Notes: a model not told the origin generated them from the sequence alone. 64,000 nucleotides of DNA from Mimachlamys varia (GCA_947623455.1 OX392528.1:50362322-50426321), one strand, 5' to 3'. Numbered from the stretch's first letter, positions 12,468 to 25,170 are shown. Program-made: numbers and translations.

Positions 12468-12852
12468 AGGCCCAATATACGTAACTTCAGGGAAATTTTT
12501 GTGATTCTGAAAAATTCTGAAGAAAAATCCTGTTGATAACCATCCAAAAATAAGACTAAAACGAAGTAAGCCTGAGCGGTAACTAACAAGAAACTCTTGA
12601 CACAAATATCCAAAGTATTGAAAATAATTCAGGTGGGGCCCACTTCAATAACAAACCGAAGGTAGAAGACGGTTCGGAATGGACGTGTGTTTACAAATAC
12701 CTTATTTCAACTGCTGCTGTACCGGTAACCGCGAAAGAATTCATCTTGAGTATTGCTTATATCAGTTAATCTTAACTAAATCTATAAATATAATAAGTTA
12801 TTAGGCTTGATTTTCGCTTCAAGTTTTGCCGAAAGTTACGTATATTGGGCCT
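12468..12852 (-). mobile_element. TTAA-type MITE, copy 2 (inverted)
   Basis: A 385-bp element flanked on both sides by TTAA (12464-12467 and 12853-12856), with AGGCCCAATATACGTAAC inverted termini. It is in the opposite orientation to copies 1 and 3. TTAA target duplication is typical of piggyBac-type transposition, which suggests but does not prove the mobilising family. Confidence 0.9.
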
Positions 12853-12856
12853 TTAA

Positions 12857-14791
12857 GGGTCATTTGTTGACCGATCGCAAAAACTGACTATATGTGTACT
12901 CTGGAATCACACGAAACATTAACAATAACTTAACAGAGCAAAACAACTATACAACAATTGTTTAAATATCCCTTGACACTCGTTACGAAAAATTTTGTCT
13001 TAAGAGCCATATATCGGTATTTAAGAATTACATATTAAAAGTGAATAATACTTTAGAATCATGTCACAAGCTCTTATGTACCATTTATATGCGTCATAAA
13101 TTTTTGTGTACCTTAAACTGTTTTGAATCTCGTTTTTTTGCGTGCTTATTAAATGAATCATTACATCTTGTGTACCTTTAAATGTGCCATTGACCTTTGT
13201 GCACGTTTAAATATGTTACAAATTTAAGTGTAACTTTTAAATGTGTCATTAAATCTGACATACTTGTAATTATTTGATGTCTTATTCAATCTTTGTGTAC
13301 CTTTTATATGTGTTATAAATAAATTAAAAAATTAAATCAAAATAATTTTTCATAAAATGCCATTGACAAGTATCTTTGGAGGAGTGACACATTTCTCAAT
13401 GTAAGATACAAAGTGAATGTATATAAACCAGTACCTTCTTATTTTAACTTCAAATATTTCAGTTCAAGGCCTTGTAATTCAAATTGCATTTATGAGATGC
13501 AGGTTCACTATGTTTTGCAACCACTCTTTAGTTTGCATACTGGTACTAAAGCAGGTTGTTTTTTATCATAGCATCCCATTATAAAAAAAAAATAAAAATA
13601 AGTATTAGTTGTTATAGTATTAATCATGTGTGAGTGTCAGGGGGCACTTTTTCAGAGACCCCAGCTTTCATTAAATATCAAAAGAGATTTTAATATAAGG
13701 AATGGAATCACCCATGATATATATTAATACAGGTGCCTCCCATCTCCCTCAACCATTTAATTATGGAATAGTCCTTACACATTTTGATAGATTTGTACAC
13801 TAGTATAATACATGATGTGACCAGTACTATTTTTTGTTATAAAATGAATTTGAATCTCTACATATGTTATAAAGAAACTGAAACATGTCATAAAAAACAC
13901 TTATAAATATCAAATCAAAATAATCTTTCATAAAACGCCTATGACAAGTATATTTGGAGGAATTCAGAAAAGTAACATGGAATAGCCCTTACAAATTTTG
14001 ATAGATTTGTATCATACATGCTGTGACCAGTACTATTTTTGTTATAGAATCTCTACATAAGTTATAAAGAAACTGAAACATGTCACAAAAAACACTTATA
14101 AATATCTGTACCTTCCATAAAGTCACTGTCTGGGACAGAAATATCTCTCTTTTATTCCAAACTTGTAACTGTTTAACAAAACAACATCAACCATACAGCT
14201 CCTGTCATATTTCACACTCAACTCGCATACTTACTTGCAAAAGGCACCATGATCATACCAGCATGCGCATCTAATCCTGTCCTTTCAGACTTTATAAAAC
14301 TATACACTGGAAAATTTGCACTGCATTCACCATCCACATATTAAGGAAATATTTATCATGTGTACAAATTATACCATTTGAAGTTTATACTGAGCCAAAA
14401 ACCAGTGATGCCAAATTTTAGAATGGCCTAAGCTTTTTTTTTCGGTATAAAGAAACATATTTCTAACAAAAAACGGAAAGGATGGTACTTCTTTTCACAT
14501 AACCACAATTGATATCTCCTTTCAATCATATAAGACATAAAACAGTATCAAATATTGAAAATTACCAGCTTATCATTAGTCACTTAAAGATAGTTACAAA
14601 TTGAATGTAGTATTGCAACTGAAAAAAAGTGTTGTTTTTTTCTAATGTCTTTCATATGTCCTGGTAAAAATCATGTATACTGGCAAAAGGTTTATCTCAA
14701 TATGGCATCTTGCAAGTAGAAAACAATGATAAATGATGAGAAAACAAAATGATGAAATGAATTCTGTACAATGATAACAGGGACTGCGCGA
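12857..14791 (-). other. TBP 3' UTR and downstream AT-rich DNA with local duplications
   Basis: TTTATT at 14151-14156 is an AATAAA on the minus strand, about 640 nt past the TBP stop, and is a plausible poly(A) signal. From 13060 to 13340 a degenerate motif (TTGTGTACCTTTTAAATGTG) recurs several times. Segments at about 13785-13925 and 14000-14105 are near duplicates sharing GACCAGTACTATTTTT and ATAAAGAAACTGAAACATG. Confidence 0.5.
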
Positions 14792-17700
14792 CTATTGCTT
14801 CTTGAAACCCTTCAGTATCGGGTAGATGTTGTCAAAAGCTTCGTAGATTTCTTCTCTCACTTTGGCACCTATAAGTGGAACAAAAAAAATTATAATAAAA
14901 TCTTAAATCATGGATTTTTTAACAGTTAAAAAAAGATGGGAGAGGAATTTCCATCATTTATTATAATTCTAATTGTGGGCTATTGATATTCTATCATGGC
15001 TTTACACTACCAGGACGGAAAGGAAGAAAAGAAACTCCTATAGCCTGGTTAATCAACTGTATTCCTCTTAAAACTTAGTGTTGCCTACATGTTTCGGCCT
15101 ACAAGGCAGGACGTCATTAGGGCACATTTATAACTATGACTGTCTTGTAGAAGAATATAGTTGATATTCCAGGCCACAGGAGTTGCTTCCCTTCCTTTTG
15201 TTTAATAGAACATTATTGAAAGATTGAGTACTCCACGGATAGTCCTTAAGGACTGTATTCATTGAATTATGTGCAGAGCTTAGATAGTAAGTATTTTTAT
15301 AAAAAATTGTTCGTGTCCAACCATACAAGGTCAGCCTTACGGATTGGTTGATGTTTCTGACACGTATTACCCTACGAGAGCTCTCCGTTTACCAGTTTAC
15401 CTTTAGGTACCCTCTGGAACTGAGAAGATGAACCATGATGAACCTATAGTTCTAAGTTCTCTACTGTTTAACAGATACATGCAGCTTTGAAATGTTGGGT
15501 AATAATTATCTATTATGGCCCTGTTGAGAGGGCACTATTGCCTCATAGTATGGTCAAGGGATGGGATTGTGCCTGAGCCAAAGGCGAGGGCACTATATCA
15601 TCACGAGACCATACTATTATTCAATTGTGCCCTCTCAACAGGGCCATAATGGGTTTAGTACATCGATCACTCTTTAATTTTAATACATATGTATACAGCA
15701 AAACTTGTTTTATTGTGATAGACTATTGCCAGCTTTGGGTCGTTTCCAGAGTCAGCCATTTTCAAGCAGAACAGTAGCACGACGTAATAGTGACGTAATT
15801 CAATAGAGACGTCATAATAGATTCACGTTGAATATCGCGCCAAATTTGATAGTGCCCGGGTGAGCAGGCACTATCGCTTCATAGTACCCATGTGTGTAGC
15901 CAATGGGAAGGCAGTTTTCAGTCACGTGATGTACTAAACATAGTTATTAAACTTTCACAAACCTTATGAAGTACCCCTGACGACTGATGACAATATCAAA
16001 TAACTTAGTTATAATTAGCTCTGCCTTGGTTTAATATGATCTTCATATTTAGACTGATGTTTGTGGCGTACCTGTCAACACAACTTTCCCTGAGACAAAT
16101 ATCAGCAACACGATTCTAGGCTTCACCATTCTGTAGATTAATCCTGGGAACAACTCAGGCTCATAGCTGAAATGGAAAATAATCAATTTTACTTGGAATA
16201 CACAAATGTATTTTTTTGGGGGGGGGGGGGGGGGGGGATTGGTGGGGGGGGTTATTGGTTTATTTTTGTTTGAAGTCCTTTTAACAACCAGGTCATTTAA
16301 GGATGTGCCTGGTTTTGGAGGTGAAAGAAAGCCAGAGTACCCGGAGAAAAACTACTGACCTATGGTCATTACACGGCAGCTGCCCTACATGGGTTTCAAA
16401 CTCACAACCCAGAGGTGGAGGGCTTATGGTAAAATATGTTGGGACACCTTAACCATCGCAGCCCCTTTCATTACTTTTTAATAGATTAATTGAGCTGCCC
16501 GTAAGTTAAGGTTGTTGGATTGAATTTGAAAGTTTTGCTATTTAATTTATAGACTTGCAAATTCATAATTGTATGATTTAATAAACTAGTAAATAATGCT
16601 TTATAGGTTTATAAGATTCAGCGTGACAGTTCCTTTTTTTTTCGAACTTTCCAATTGTGAAAATGTTTGTAGAAATCTTCCAAAGGGGAATAACTCTTGG
16701 GAAAGAAAAACTTGCTAAAATTCAGGGGAAAAAAACAATTCTAAAGCATATTGCAGTGATGCCCTTTAAACTGAAATCTGAAAAAATATTTTGGTGTTTA
16801 AATGATGCTTGTTGATGATGATTTATACTATTTTGGACAAAGCCAATGCAACAGTAGACTTGTTTACTAATTACAAGTTATAAAGGTGATATACTTCAGT
16901 ATTAAAATGTATGTATGCAATCTATACTCCAAACTAAAACTTACGTGGAGAATTGGCCGTGACTCAGCACTAACCCCTCCAGACGGATCGGAAATTTCAC
17001 ATCACAGCTCCCTACCATATTTTGGATCTTAAAATCCAGAAATTTTGCCTGAAAGGAAAAAAAACCCACAATAATTAACTCAATGTATCAATATCATACA
17101 TCAATGATATACAGAATGTAACACTGCTTTTCATTGGTCAATAATTACTTGAATGAATAACTTGAGAAATCACTATTTATCAAATTATGTGCTGCATACA
17201 ATGATGAAATGGTCAAAGCCTTCTTTGATGCACAAGATAAAATTGATGACAACAGATTGATTTATATATGACCAGGGCTGGCATGCATACAACAGCAAAA
17301 TTCACAATAAATTGATAATTGTCAGAGTTTTAGAATTTACCAGATTTAGAATATAGCCAATAAGATAATGAGATATATATTTTTCTACCACAATACCCTG
17401 TGTTATTCCATTCTCAGATCATTGTATAAACCTGCTGACTGTTGGACAAATATATGTTATATATGACTTTTCAGACTTTGATTGTTTGAGAAGTTGAACT
17501 TTGACCGGAATTCACATGATTCAATGCCATGTGCGGATTGTTGACGACGTCAAAACGTGGCAGGAATATATACGAGATGCGGTGATTTCGCGCAAATCCG
17601 CAATACACTCCAGAAAACAACACTGCGACTGCCTACGAAACATGATTGTGGTAGAAACAGGTCACACGACTCGTGGTAATTGGATATGGAATTTATTTTA

Positions 17701-20700
17701 CTTTCATTAATTATTCTTTAAAAGTTACAAAAGACAATCGCTAAAGCTTGCGTCTTTTGTCACTTTAAAAAAATAACTCAAAAGAAATAAATTCCATATC
17801 CAACAACCACTCGTTGTGTAACCTCTCTCTATATATATAGACCAGCTGAAGTGTTCTTTATGTATAAAGTAGCTGATAACATTAAATAAAGGGAAGTTGT
17901 GTTGTAACACACGTACAGGGACAGATTGTGTACACAGGACATATTTCCGTACTCTTATTTCTTATGCACTAGACACATAATTAATCAACACATAACGTAA
18001 ATAACTCTGTAGCTTAGTTTAAGCATTTTTATCTGGCTATGTCGTTTATGATGCAAGTTTGGCCAATTGCATTTAAAGTGGTAAAGTAGAACAAATTTGA
18101 TATTTAAACTGTCTATAACACAGAATTTGAAACCTTATTTAATTAATTTTGTTTGTTACAGCAACATCTTGATATAATACATAAACACACATTGACTGTT
18201 TCTGTATCATAACTTTTTGTCATAAACACTTACTGGAAACCCAAGCTTTTGTACAATTCTTGCATATTTCCTTGCTGCTAGCTTTGCCTGTTCCTCACTG
18301 AAATCACAACACAATTGTTTAATCACGTGTAAATATTGTATAAAATATCTGGAGAACAGGATAAGACAGTGTCCAGCAAACAAATGTTCACCACTGTTTT
18401 GAAATTATTATAATACACAATTAACAATAGCCTGCACAATTTGTCAGCACTGTTCAAATATCATGAGAGCTTATGGTGAATTTGTGGGTTAACAATTTGA
18501 TAAATCAAATTTGAAGAATCAAAACTTGGGAATAATAATAACCAATTTAAGTAACACTTTCATATGGATAATAGAATAAAATAAAAACACATTAAGTTCT
18601 TTTAAACACTTGAAACCAAAATGAGCATCATTCTTTTAACATAATCAAATAGATAATACAGCAAGGTGCATTTGTACAAAAATTAATACATTTTGTTCAA
18701 ATGTTGTCTAACTTCCCTTTGACAGCCAATATTAATAATGTTCTACCTTTTGGCTCCTGTGCAAACCATTTTCCCAGAGCTGAAGATCAGAGCAGTGGTC
18801 CGTGGGTCTCGAATTCTCATGATCACAGCAGCAAAACGTTTTGGATTGTACTCAGCATTTCTTGCATGAAGTGCAATTTTTTTCAGATCTAACTTGCATC
18901 CCAAGTTTACAGTACAAACAATATTCCTGGAAAAAAAAATTTAACACATGTGTCTGGGAAGTATTTTGTGAATTCAAATTTTTACAATGGTACAAAATCA
19001 ATTTTGTAAGCTTTTGAAATTCTAATCAAACAATACTAGAAATGCAGGAAATAGTGTCATGGAGGCACTTTATTTCCAAAGAGTTTAATACCATAGAAAC
19101 TTTCATAATATGTGCAGTCTTTTTTGGTTTTTATTCAATTTAGAAGTTTGGAAATGTTTTCAAGATTTTTTTAAAAAGGAATATTTAATGCTGCGTCACT
19201 TTGAAAAGAAAGGATTTGTCCTGGATATATATTTGTACACAGAACTTCAAACCATAATAACATACAACTATCAACTCTGAATTGCTAAAAGGTATGAATT
19301 CATAAGGTAGTTAACATAAAGCTTTTTATGAATAAGAAGTAAAATTTGCAAACACCATCATCTTCAAAAACGTTTTTGGATATATATATATATTAAGTTG
19401 TGTTTTAAGGTTGTCCAAGTGTTTCTGAAAACTTCGGGTTATGAAAAGACCGGTGTACTGCAATAATATAACTGCACATCATCATATGATTACAACCCTG
19501 ATGGTTGACTGTGATTTGCAGGCAATATATAGGTGACAGTACCAGTTACTGAATATAGCAGTGATTCAGATTGGCCTGTCTTACTAAAGGACAGATGTCC
19601 TAAATGCTGAAATTTTCTTAGGCCATTTTGTCCGGAACTACAAAAAAGTTTAGGCCATTGTGCTGAAATTTTCTTGGTGCCGTCGACATAGGATATATAT
19701 TAAGCAACAAAAATAATGTTTTTGTTAATCAGGGACGTATATGTGTAAATAAATGAATAAAAAAATATATTAATATCAAAAATACATAGTCTTAACATAA
19801 CATAGAAAAGGGTATAAAATAGAAATTTTTTGTTGTGCTTTTTAAGTATATATATATTTTTAGTATTAAATATAATGCTTGAGTGAATAAATGAACAAAA
19901 TAAATATCAATATAAAAAATATATAGTCTTTAATACGCCATAGGATTGCCAATAGTATATCAAGAGAGATTGAGGTTACATCTGTATGGCGTATAATTAG
20001 AGTTTCACGTCACGGTAATTTTACCGATTTTCTTACAAAATACACATTTTTTTAACACTAAAACTTAACCATAACTTTCAAATGACATATATAACTGTAA
20101 TAAATTAGTTATTTGTTGCATAAAATATTGATATTTAACGCTTGCTTGACTAGATTCCTATGGCGTATTTTAGTGTCTGAGAGCCTCCGATATAAGATCG
20201 TTTTTTGGTACAAAGTACACATTTGTTTTCAATGAAACTTCACCAGATGGTGTAATATGCACCAATCAAGGAATGAAAGGATGTGTTTTGAAGATATAGT
20301 ATGTACATTTATCTATGGCGCCGAAAATATCCTATGGCGTATTTTCTTCTATGGCGTATTTAAGTGTGACCGTTTTCTGACCCTCTTGCAGCAATATTCG
20401 TTTTTTAGGTCCCATGTTTTTTTCTGTATCTTCTGAACGCTTACAAAAGATCGTTACTATTGCAGCGAAGTACAAGCGCCAAAGTGATAGCAGTTATTTT
20501 TTTACATCGTCCAAACGTTTGTAAAATCTTATATGACATAGAATGGTAACAAGCGCCCGAGTGATAACAGTTTTGTTATGTTTGATCGCTGTGAAGTTCA
20601 GGAAATAGACAAACGATCGTATTTCGACAGATATTTTGACTTTAGATAAAAATACTTTCAGTTGTCTTTTGCGACTGATAATTCATCGGCAATTTAGTCT

Positions 20701-22285
20701 GATAAAATAAAAAACTACCGGCCCTTATGTCCCATGAGAGATATTTTTCTCGGCGATTTGCATTTTCAATCGGCCATTTGCCGATGGCCGAGCCCAATCT
20801 GAATCACTGTATAGATTTACTTAAGTGCAATTGAGTTGTTTGTTGGCTAATTGTAGCAAATTACATTACAATGGTAAACACACAGTGAATCCAGGATATA
20901 CATGTATATATACATTTTACAACTGTTAATACACATTAAGCAGAATTAATGACTTTTTACTTGGTAGAAGATAACAAAATACAGTGATTTCAACTTTTAT
21001 AACTTTGAGCTTCTAATATATAGCTACTAGAATTTCTTGAAAATCTGCAGCTGTCCACAGACTGTCAAATACATTCCAACCTACTGTAATTGTGGCCTCA
21101 GTGGCATAAGGCTAGCCGCTTCTGATGCTGGGGTAGCGGGGGATATTGGGGTCATTGGGGCAGTCATAGGCCCACCAGGTGTAGGGGTCGGAGGGTACAG
21201 GCTGGGAGCATTTGATGGGGGCATCACTGGGTTTGGGGTAAGTCCATGGCCAAATCCTCCGAGAGCTGGTGACATCATTGGACTCTGAATAGAAATATGA
21301 AAGTATTCTTTATTTCAAAAAGTTTACCAGAATGTCAAAATTAAACTGCATGCTTTTCCACATAAATATCATAAAGACTTTTGCTAGAACTGGTAATATC
21401 GAAATCATTTCCCAAGCGAAACCAGAGACGTAAGGCCATTGGCCAATTCCTTTATACGTCCCTGTGAAACTATTTATTCCAACTAAGTTCCAGTACTGTT
21501 ATTGCAACAGTAAAGTTCTTTGAATCAGATCAGTATGTTTGTACTGGCAATGGTTAACAATGTTTTATTCAATGTAAACCAAAAAGGATGGTGGTCTGTT
21601 TATAGATAAACAAGAAATCTTGTACAAATGAGAAGGTAAGACGCGACTGTCAAATGCAGTGATCAATTTACAATTTATTTCCATGGGTCCTTTTTGTAAA
21701 TATTGCAGAAAACTATGGGTCCCACAATGTTAAATTGAAGTATTTCCATAATTTTTACGAGTCCTTTCATAGTTGTATAAGTACTGGACCCGGGACTCGC
21801 ACGTAGATTGTGGCGATTTCACTTAAAGTGTTCTCACCAGAATTGTTTTGATGAGCTAAGCTTATGGCATCTATTTTTGGTTCTTAAACATTTCTGGAAC
21901 TGTACTAATTGACTTCATTGTTTGGTACACTAAAAATATAACCATTCTGAAATTTGTGTTTATATTGTGGTACCACGGACCAATCTAAGTCTGTGGTGGT
22001 ACGTATTGACTTGGTTGTGGTACGAACTAACGAAACCATTTGGTTCGTAACAACCAAATATCTGGTACGAAATGACTAGTACGGACTGGCCGTGGTACGG
22101 AACGACTGCAGGTATTCCATTTAAGACTTTGTCAGCAAATTAAACTTGACATGATGATGCAATGTATGTAGTCTACATTTAAACAAGAAACAAAGTTTTG
22201 ATGCCAACGAGAACTTCCTCACCTGCTGATGTTGCGGCGTCAGCCCCGTGCCGTATGATTGGTACATATTGCCGTCCATATTCAT
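14792..22285 (-). CDS. TBP: TATA-box-binding protein, seven coding exons
   Basis: General transcription factor that binds TATA DNA as the core of TFIID and also works with Pol I and Pol III factors in the nucleus. Coding exons on the minus strand are 22285-22223, 21284-21085, 18926-18747, 18297-18234, 17048-16945, 16166-16072 and 14868-14792. All have GT-AG borders and matching phases, totalling 783 nt (260 aa plus stop). Residues 1-80 are a short Pro/Ala/Met-rich tail ([17 protein letters not shown] start) with no polyglutamine tract. The remaining ~180 residues are the saddle core made of two repeats. Repeat one contains [30 protein letters not shown] and [14 protein letters not shown]. Repeat two contains [32 protein letters not shown] and [15 protein letters not shown]. 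The minor-groove phenylalanines are present. The end is ILKGFKKQ. The first ATG of the first exon was taken as start. Confidence 0.98.
15512..15650. repeat. Fold-back repeat in TBP last intron
   Basis: Left arm ATTATGGCCCTGTTGAGA (from 15512) continues through GGGCAC and later ATAGTATGGTC. The right arm (15607-15650) is the reverse complement. Arms of about 43 bp surround a ~52-bp spacer, so RNA of this intron could form a strong hairpin. A related half-unit (AGCAGGCACTATCGCTTC) lies near 15861. Confidence 0.8.
16217..16250. repeat. Poly(G) run
   Basis: About 20 consecutive G followed by ATTGGT and a further run of G, in a TBP intron immediately before the SINE tail at 16252. Length is likely unreliable in assemblies. 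Confidence 0.9.
16252..16467 (-). mobile_element. tRNA-derived SINE with conserved mollusc-type 3' tail
   Basis: Read on the minus strand, a tRNA-like head begins GGGGCTGCGATGGTTAAGG and has a B-box-like GTTTGAAACC. The body contains CTCCGGGTACTCTGGCTT. The tail is CCTTAAATGACCTGGTTGTT followed by AAAAGGACTTCAAACAAAAA. This tail type is widespread in molluscan and other invertebrate SINEs. The copy lies in a TBP intron, in the same sense as TBP. Confidence 0.85.
19932..20362. repeat. Dispersed TATGGCGTA motif cluster in TBP intron
   Basis: TATGGCGTA occurs at about 19985, 20158, 20333 and 20350, inverted at 19932, and as TATGGCGCC at 20313, within 430 bp of otherwise AT-rich intron. The spacing is irregular, so this is not a simple tandem array. 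It may be a decayed repeat or a transposon with internal motif copies. Confidence 0.55.
21973..21996. repeat. Imperfect CCACGGAC palindrome
   Basis: CCACGGACCAATCTAAGTCTGTGG, an imperfect palindrome of the same family as 993-1024 (middle diverged). It lies in the first TBP intron, in a 130-bp patch rich in GGTACG motifs. Confidence 0.55.
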
Positions 22286-22532
22286 GCTTGTGTCGAATCG
22301 GGAATGATGTCAACAACGACGAAAACAGTGCAATCACGTCGGGCGATGCATAGGTCTGAATATGATTCTTTCAGAGTAAATTACATATAACTATATTTGT
22401 TTGCAATAGTTAAACATCCAAATTAAAAAATTAAGACATAGCTGTAATTGCTATTAATATATGTCCCGAACAGTTATCTGAATAATACGGTCAAAGAGGA
22501 ATCAACACCACCAGCCGCGGCTTCATTCTGCA

Positions 22533-22540
22533 CCGGAAGT
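22533..22540 (-). promoter_or_regulatory. ETS-type site in probable TBP promoter
   Basis: CCGGAAGT on the plus strand (ACTTCCGG on the transcribed sense strand) lies about 250 bp upstream of the TBP start codon, next to a GC-rich patch (CCAGCCGCGG). ETS/GABP sites near the start are typical of housekeeping promoters. Placing the TBP start here is inference. Confidence 0.4.
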
Positions 22541-23699
22541 GGATATTGTTTTATCGCTTATATCAACGACAAAAATTATCGCACATACCATTAAGAATAA
22601 ATTTCGACTAAAATATATTTTGGGGCTTTAAGTTTTCGATAATTTTAACTATCAATAAATTCATATAGCAGTATTCAATGGAAATACTGATACAGCATGT
22701 CTATCTTCTTGTATGCAACACAATTATACTGGACCCCATTTGAAATATATGACTACTGTACATGTGCAGTATAGCACGGACTTAGATCTAATCTGAGTCC
22801 GTGGCAGTAGACAGTGATAATATATATTAGCCTAGCATCAAGATATCAAACTGCAAGAAATTTTACTATAATATAAAGAAAAATAAAGTTCCTTTCTTTT
22901 CATTTTGCAAGTACATTCATAATCAATTTAAACATTAAAATAAATAAGTTATCCTTTATAAATTTTTTTCATGTTTTTAGTATCGATACTTTTGTGATGA
23001 AATAAATATTCTGTACATGTTTGCTCATATCATGCAACATGTACAGTACATTGTACGTACATGTATTTTACCTAGTGGACAAAGATCGATACGTTAAGTG
23101 TTTGCTTTTGGTTGTAAAAGAATAGGAATTCGAATAAATCAAGTTCTGATTATCCAAAAATTTGAATGATTGTTAATAAAAAATATAGATTTGAAGAGAG
23201 GTAACGTTGCTATAATAAAAAGGTAATCTAGATAAGCGCCCTATAAATTGAGATGCGTTCTTATAATTAATATTGTATTAGTTGTATACAACATCAGAGA
23301 GGCTAGTTTTAGGAATAATATAATTTATCAGTGTTTCTGATGACGAGGTTATATTTAGTACTCACGGTACCGGCCGGTGCCATGGGTATTAAATAATATT
23401 TACCACTCTTTATGACATTGTCACTATATAACCTTACCAACAGTAGTTGAGCATTACTATCTCATAAACTGCCAACGGCGCATTAATAATGTTGCCCAAC
23501 AGCAGTTGGGGGGGGGGGGGGAATGATAAAAACATTTTTTTTTTAAAAACCTAGACGAACAGTTTACATTTTGTATTTTCATAATCCCATTCACATCAAA
23601 CATTTGTAATTATATTGATTATAATATGTCATAGACGGTTTTCTATTGTCTCACGCACCATTTTTTACGCGGAACAGCATGACTTTATCTTTTATCTTT
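22541..23699. other. Intergenic stretch upstream of TBP, no gene seen
   Basis: AT-rich DNA between divergent TBP and gephyrin. It holds the palindrome at 22775-22803 and a 14-base G run near 23509. No exon was recognised. Confidence 0.5.
22775..22803. repeat. CACGGACTTAGAT palindrome, third copy
   Basis: CACGGACTTAGAT, spacer CTA, then ATCTGAGTCCGTG. One mismatch in 13-bp arms. Same family as 993-1024. Confidence 0.75.
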
Positions 23700-23727
23700 A
23701 TCTTTTCGTCGACACCGACGAAAAGAT
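23700..23727. repeat. Perfect 12-bp hairpin at minisatellite edge
   Basis: ATCTTTTCGTCG, loop ACAC, CGACGAAAAGAT. It ends exactly where the ~38-bp minisatellite begins, so it may mark the terminus of a repeat-bearing mobile element. Confidence 0.85.
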
Positions 23728-24450
23728 AATGGGAAGGTTAGTTGTAGGTATCGTAGGGTGTCCTTAATGGAGAGTTAAGTTGTAGATATCGTGGGGTGTC
23801 CCTAACGGGAAGGTTAGTTGTAGGTATCATAGGGTCCTTAATGGAGAGGTAAGTTGTAGGTATCGTAGGGTGTCCCTAATGGGGAGGTTAGTTGTAGATA
23901 TCGTTGGGTGTCCCTAATGAGAAGGTTAGTTGTAGGTAACGTAGGGTGTCCTTAATGGAGAGGTAAGTTGTAGATATCGTCGAGTGTCCCTAATGGGAAG
24001 GTTAGTTGTATGTATCGTAGGGTCCTTAATGGAGAGGTAAGTTGTATATTTCGTTAGGTGTCCCTAATGGGAAGGTTAGCTGTAGGTATCGTAGGGTGTC
24101 TCTTATCGAGAGTTTACATTTTAGTTGTAGGTATTGTAGGGTGTACCTAATAGAGAGGTTGATCGTTGGTATCGTTGGGTGTCACTAATGGAGAGGTTCA
24201 TCGTTGGTATCGTTGGGTGTCCCTAATGGTGAGGTTAGTTGTAGGCATTGTAGGACGTAAGTTGTAGATATCGTAAAGGGTGTCCCTAACGGAGAGATTA
24301 GTTGTAAGCATTGTTTGGTGTCACTTTAATGGAAAAGGTTAGTTATAAATATATCGTAAAGTGTGTCCCAAATGGAGAGAATAGTTGTAGGGATCGTAGG
24401 GAGTCCCTTTAATGAAAAGGTTTTTTGTAGATATCGTAAAGGGTGTTTGC
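23728..24450. repeat. ~38-bp minisatellite array
   Basis: About 18 copies of a unit close to GGTTAGTTGTAGGTATCGTA followed by GGGTGTCCCTAATGGAGA. Early copies alternate between two subtypes (GGTTAGTTGTAGGTATCG and GGTAAGTTGTAGATATCG), suggesting a two-unit higher-order period. Copies after 24240 are more diverged, with AAAGGGTG insertions. Confidence 0.9.
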
Positions 24451-25170
24451 ATCTACTAGTATATACAAACATATCTACGTCTTACCTCTCTATTTTGGAC
24501 ATCCTTTTATGCCTACAAATAGCACCCCTTCAATACATACGATCGATTAATTTCTTCATTTGGGACATCCTACAGTGCTATAAGTTAACCCATTGGCTTG
24601 TCATACTTCTGTAGCTTTATAATTGTACAGGGTAATTAAGCAAATATCTTGCTTCCGTTCCTTGTGGTAGCTTGTACTTGTAGTATACAGCAGACACGGG
24701 TCTATCTTCATCGCTGATCATAACGCACTAAGGGAGATAACCGATTGATAAAACCGTTAATCTGAGCAGTAATCAGCACATGTAGCAATAATTACAGGGA
24801 TTAGTATACGTATTAGTACTCAGGAGGGATTAACTGTAATGCTGTACCTGATATAGAATAAAACAAATCAAGAGTAACCTACCGTTTAACTCTCATTGAA
24901 ATTCACCAATATAAATCATATTTTAAAACATCATTGAAATGTAATTCTGAAGAATGCGCTCAAATGTATCCGTTTAAATTGATGGATAGTAAGATTATAG
25001 TTATTGTATGATATTTTATGTTATAAAATCTGCACACCTTTATTTATCGATTGAATTTTCTATAAAAGCTATGGATTTTTTCCTATTGGGTACTGTCTTC
25101 ATTTCAAACACGGACGTGTCCAACTGTGCACTGATGTGTAATCAAAGCTCCCATAAGCCCTAATTGGCCT
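24451..25170. other. Intergenic stretch, no gene seen
   Basis: No feature was recognised between the minisatellite and the microsatellite. Confidence 0.5.
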
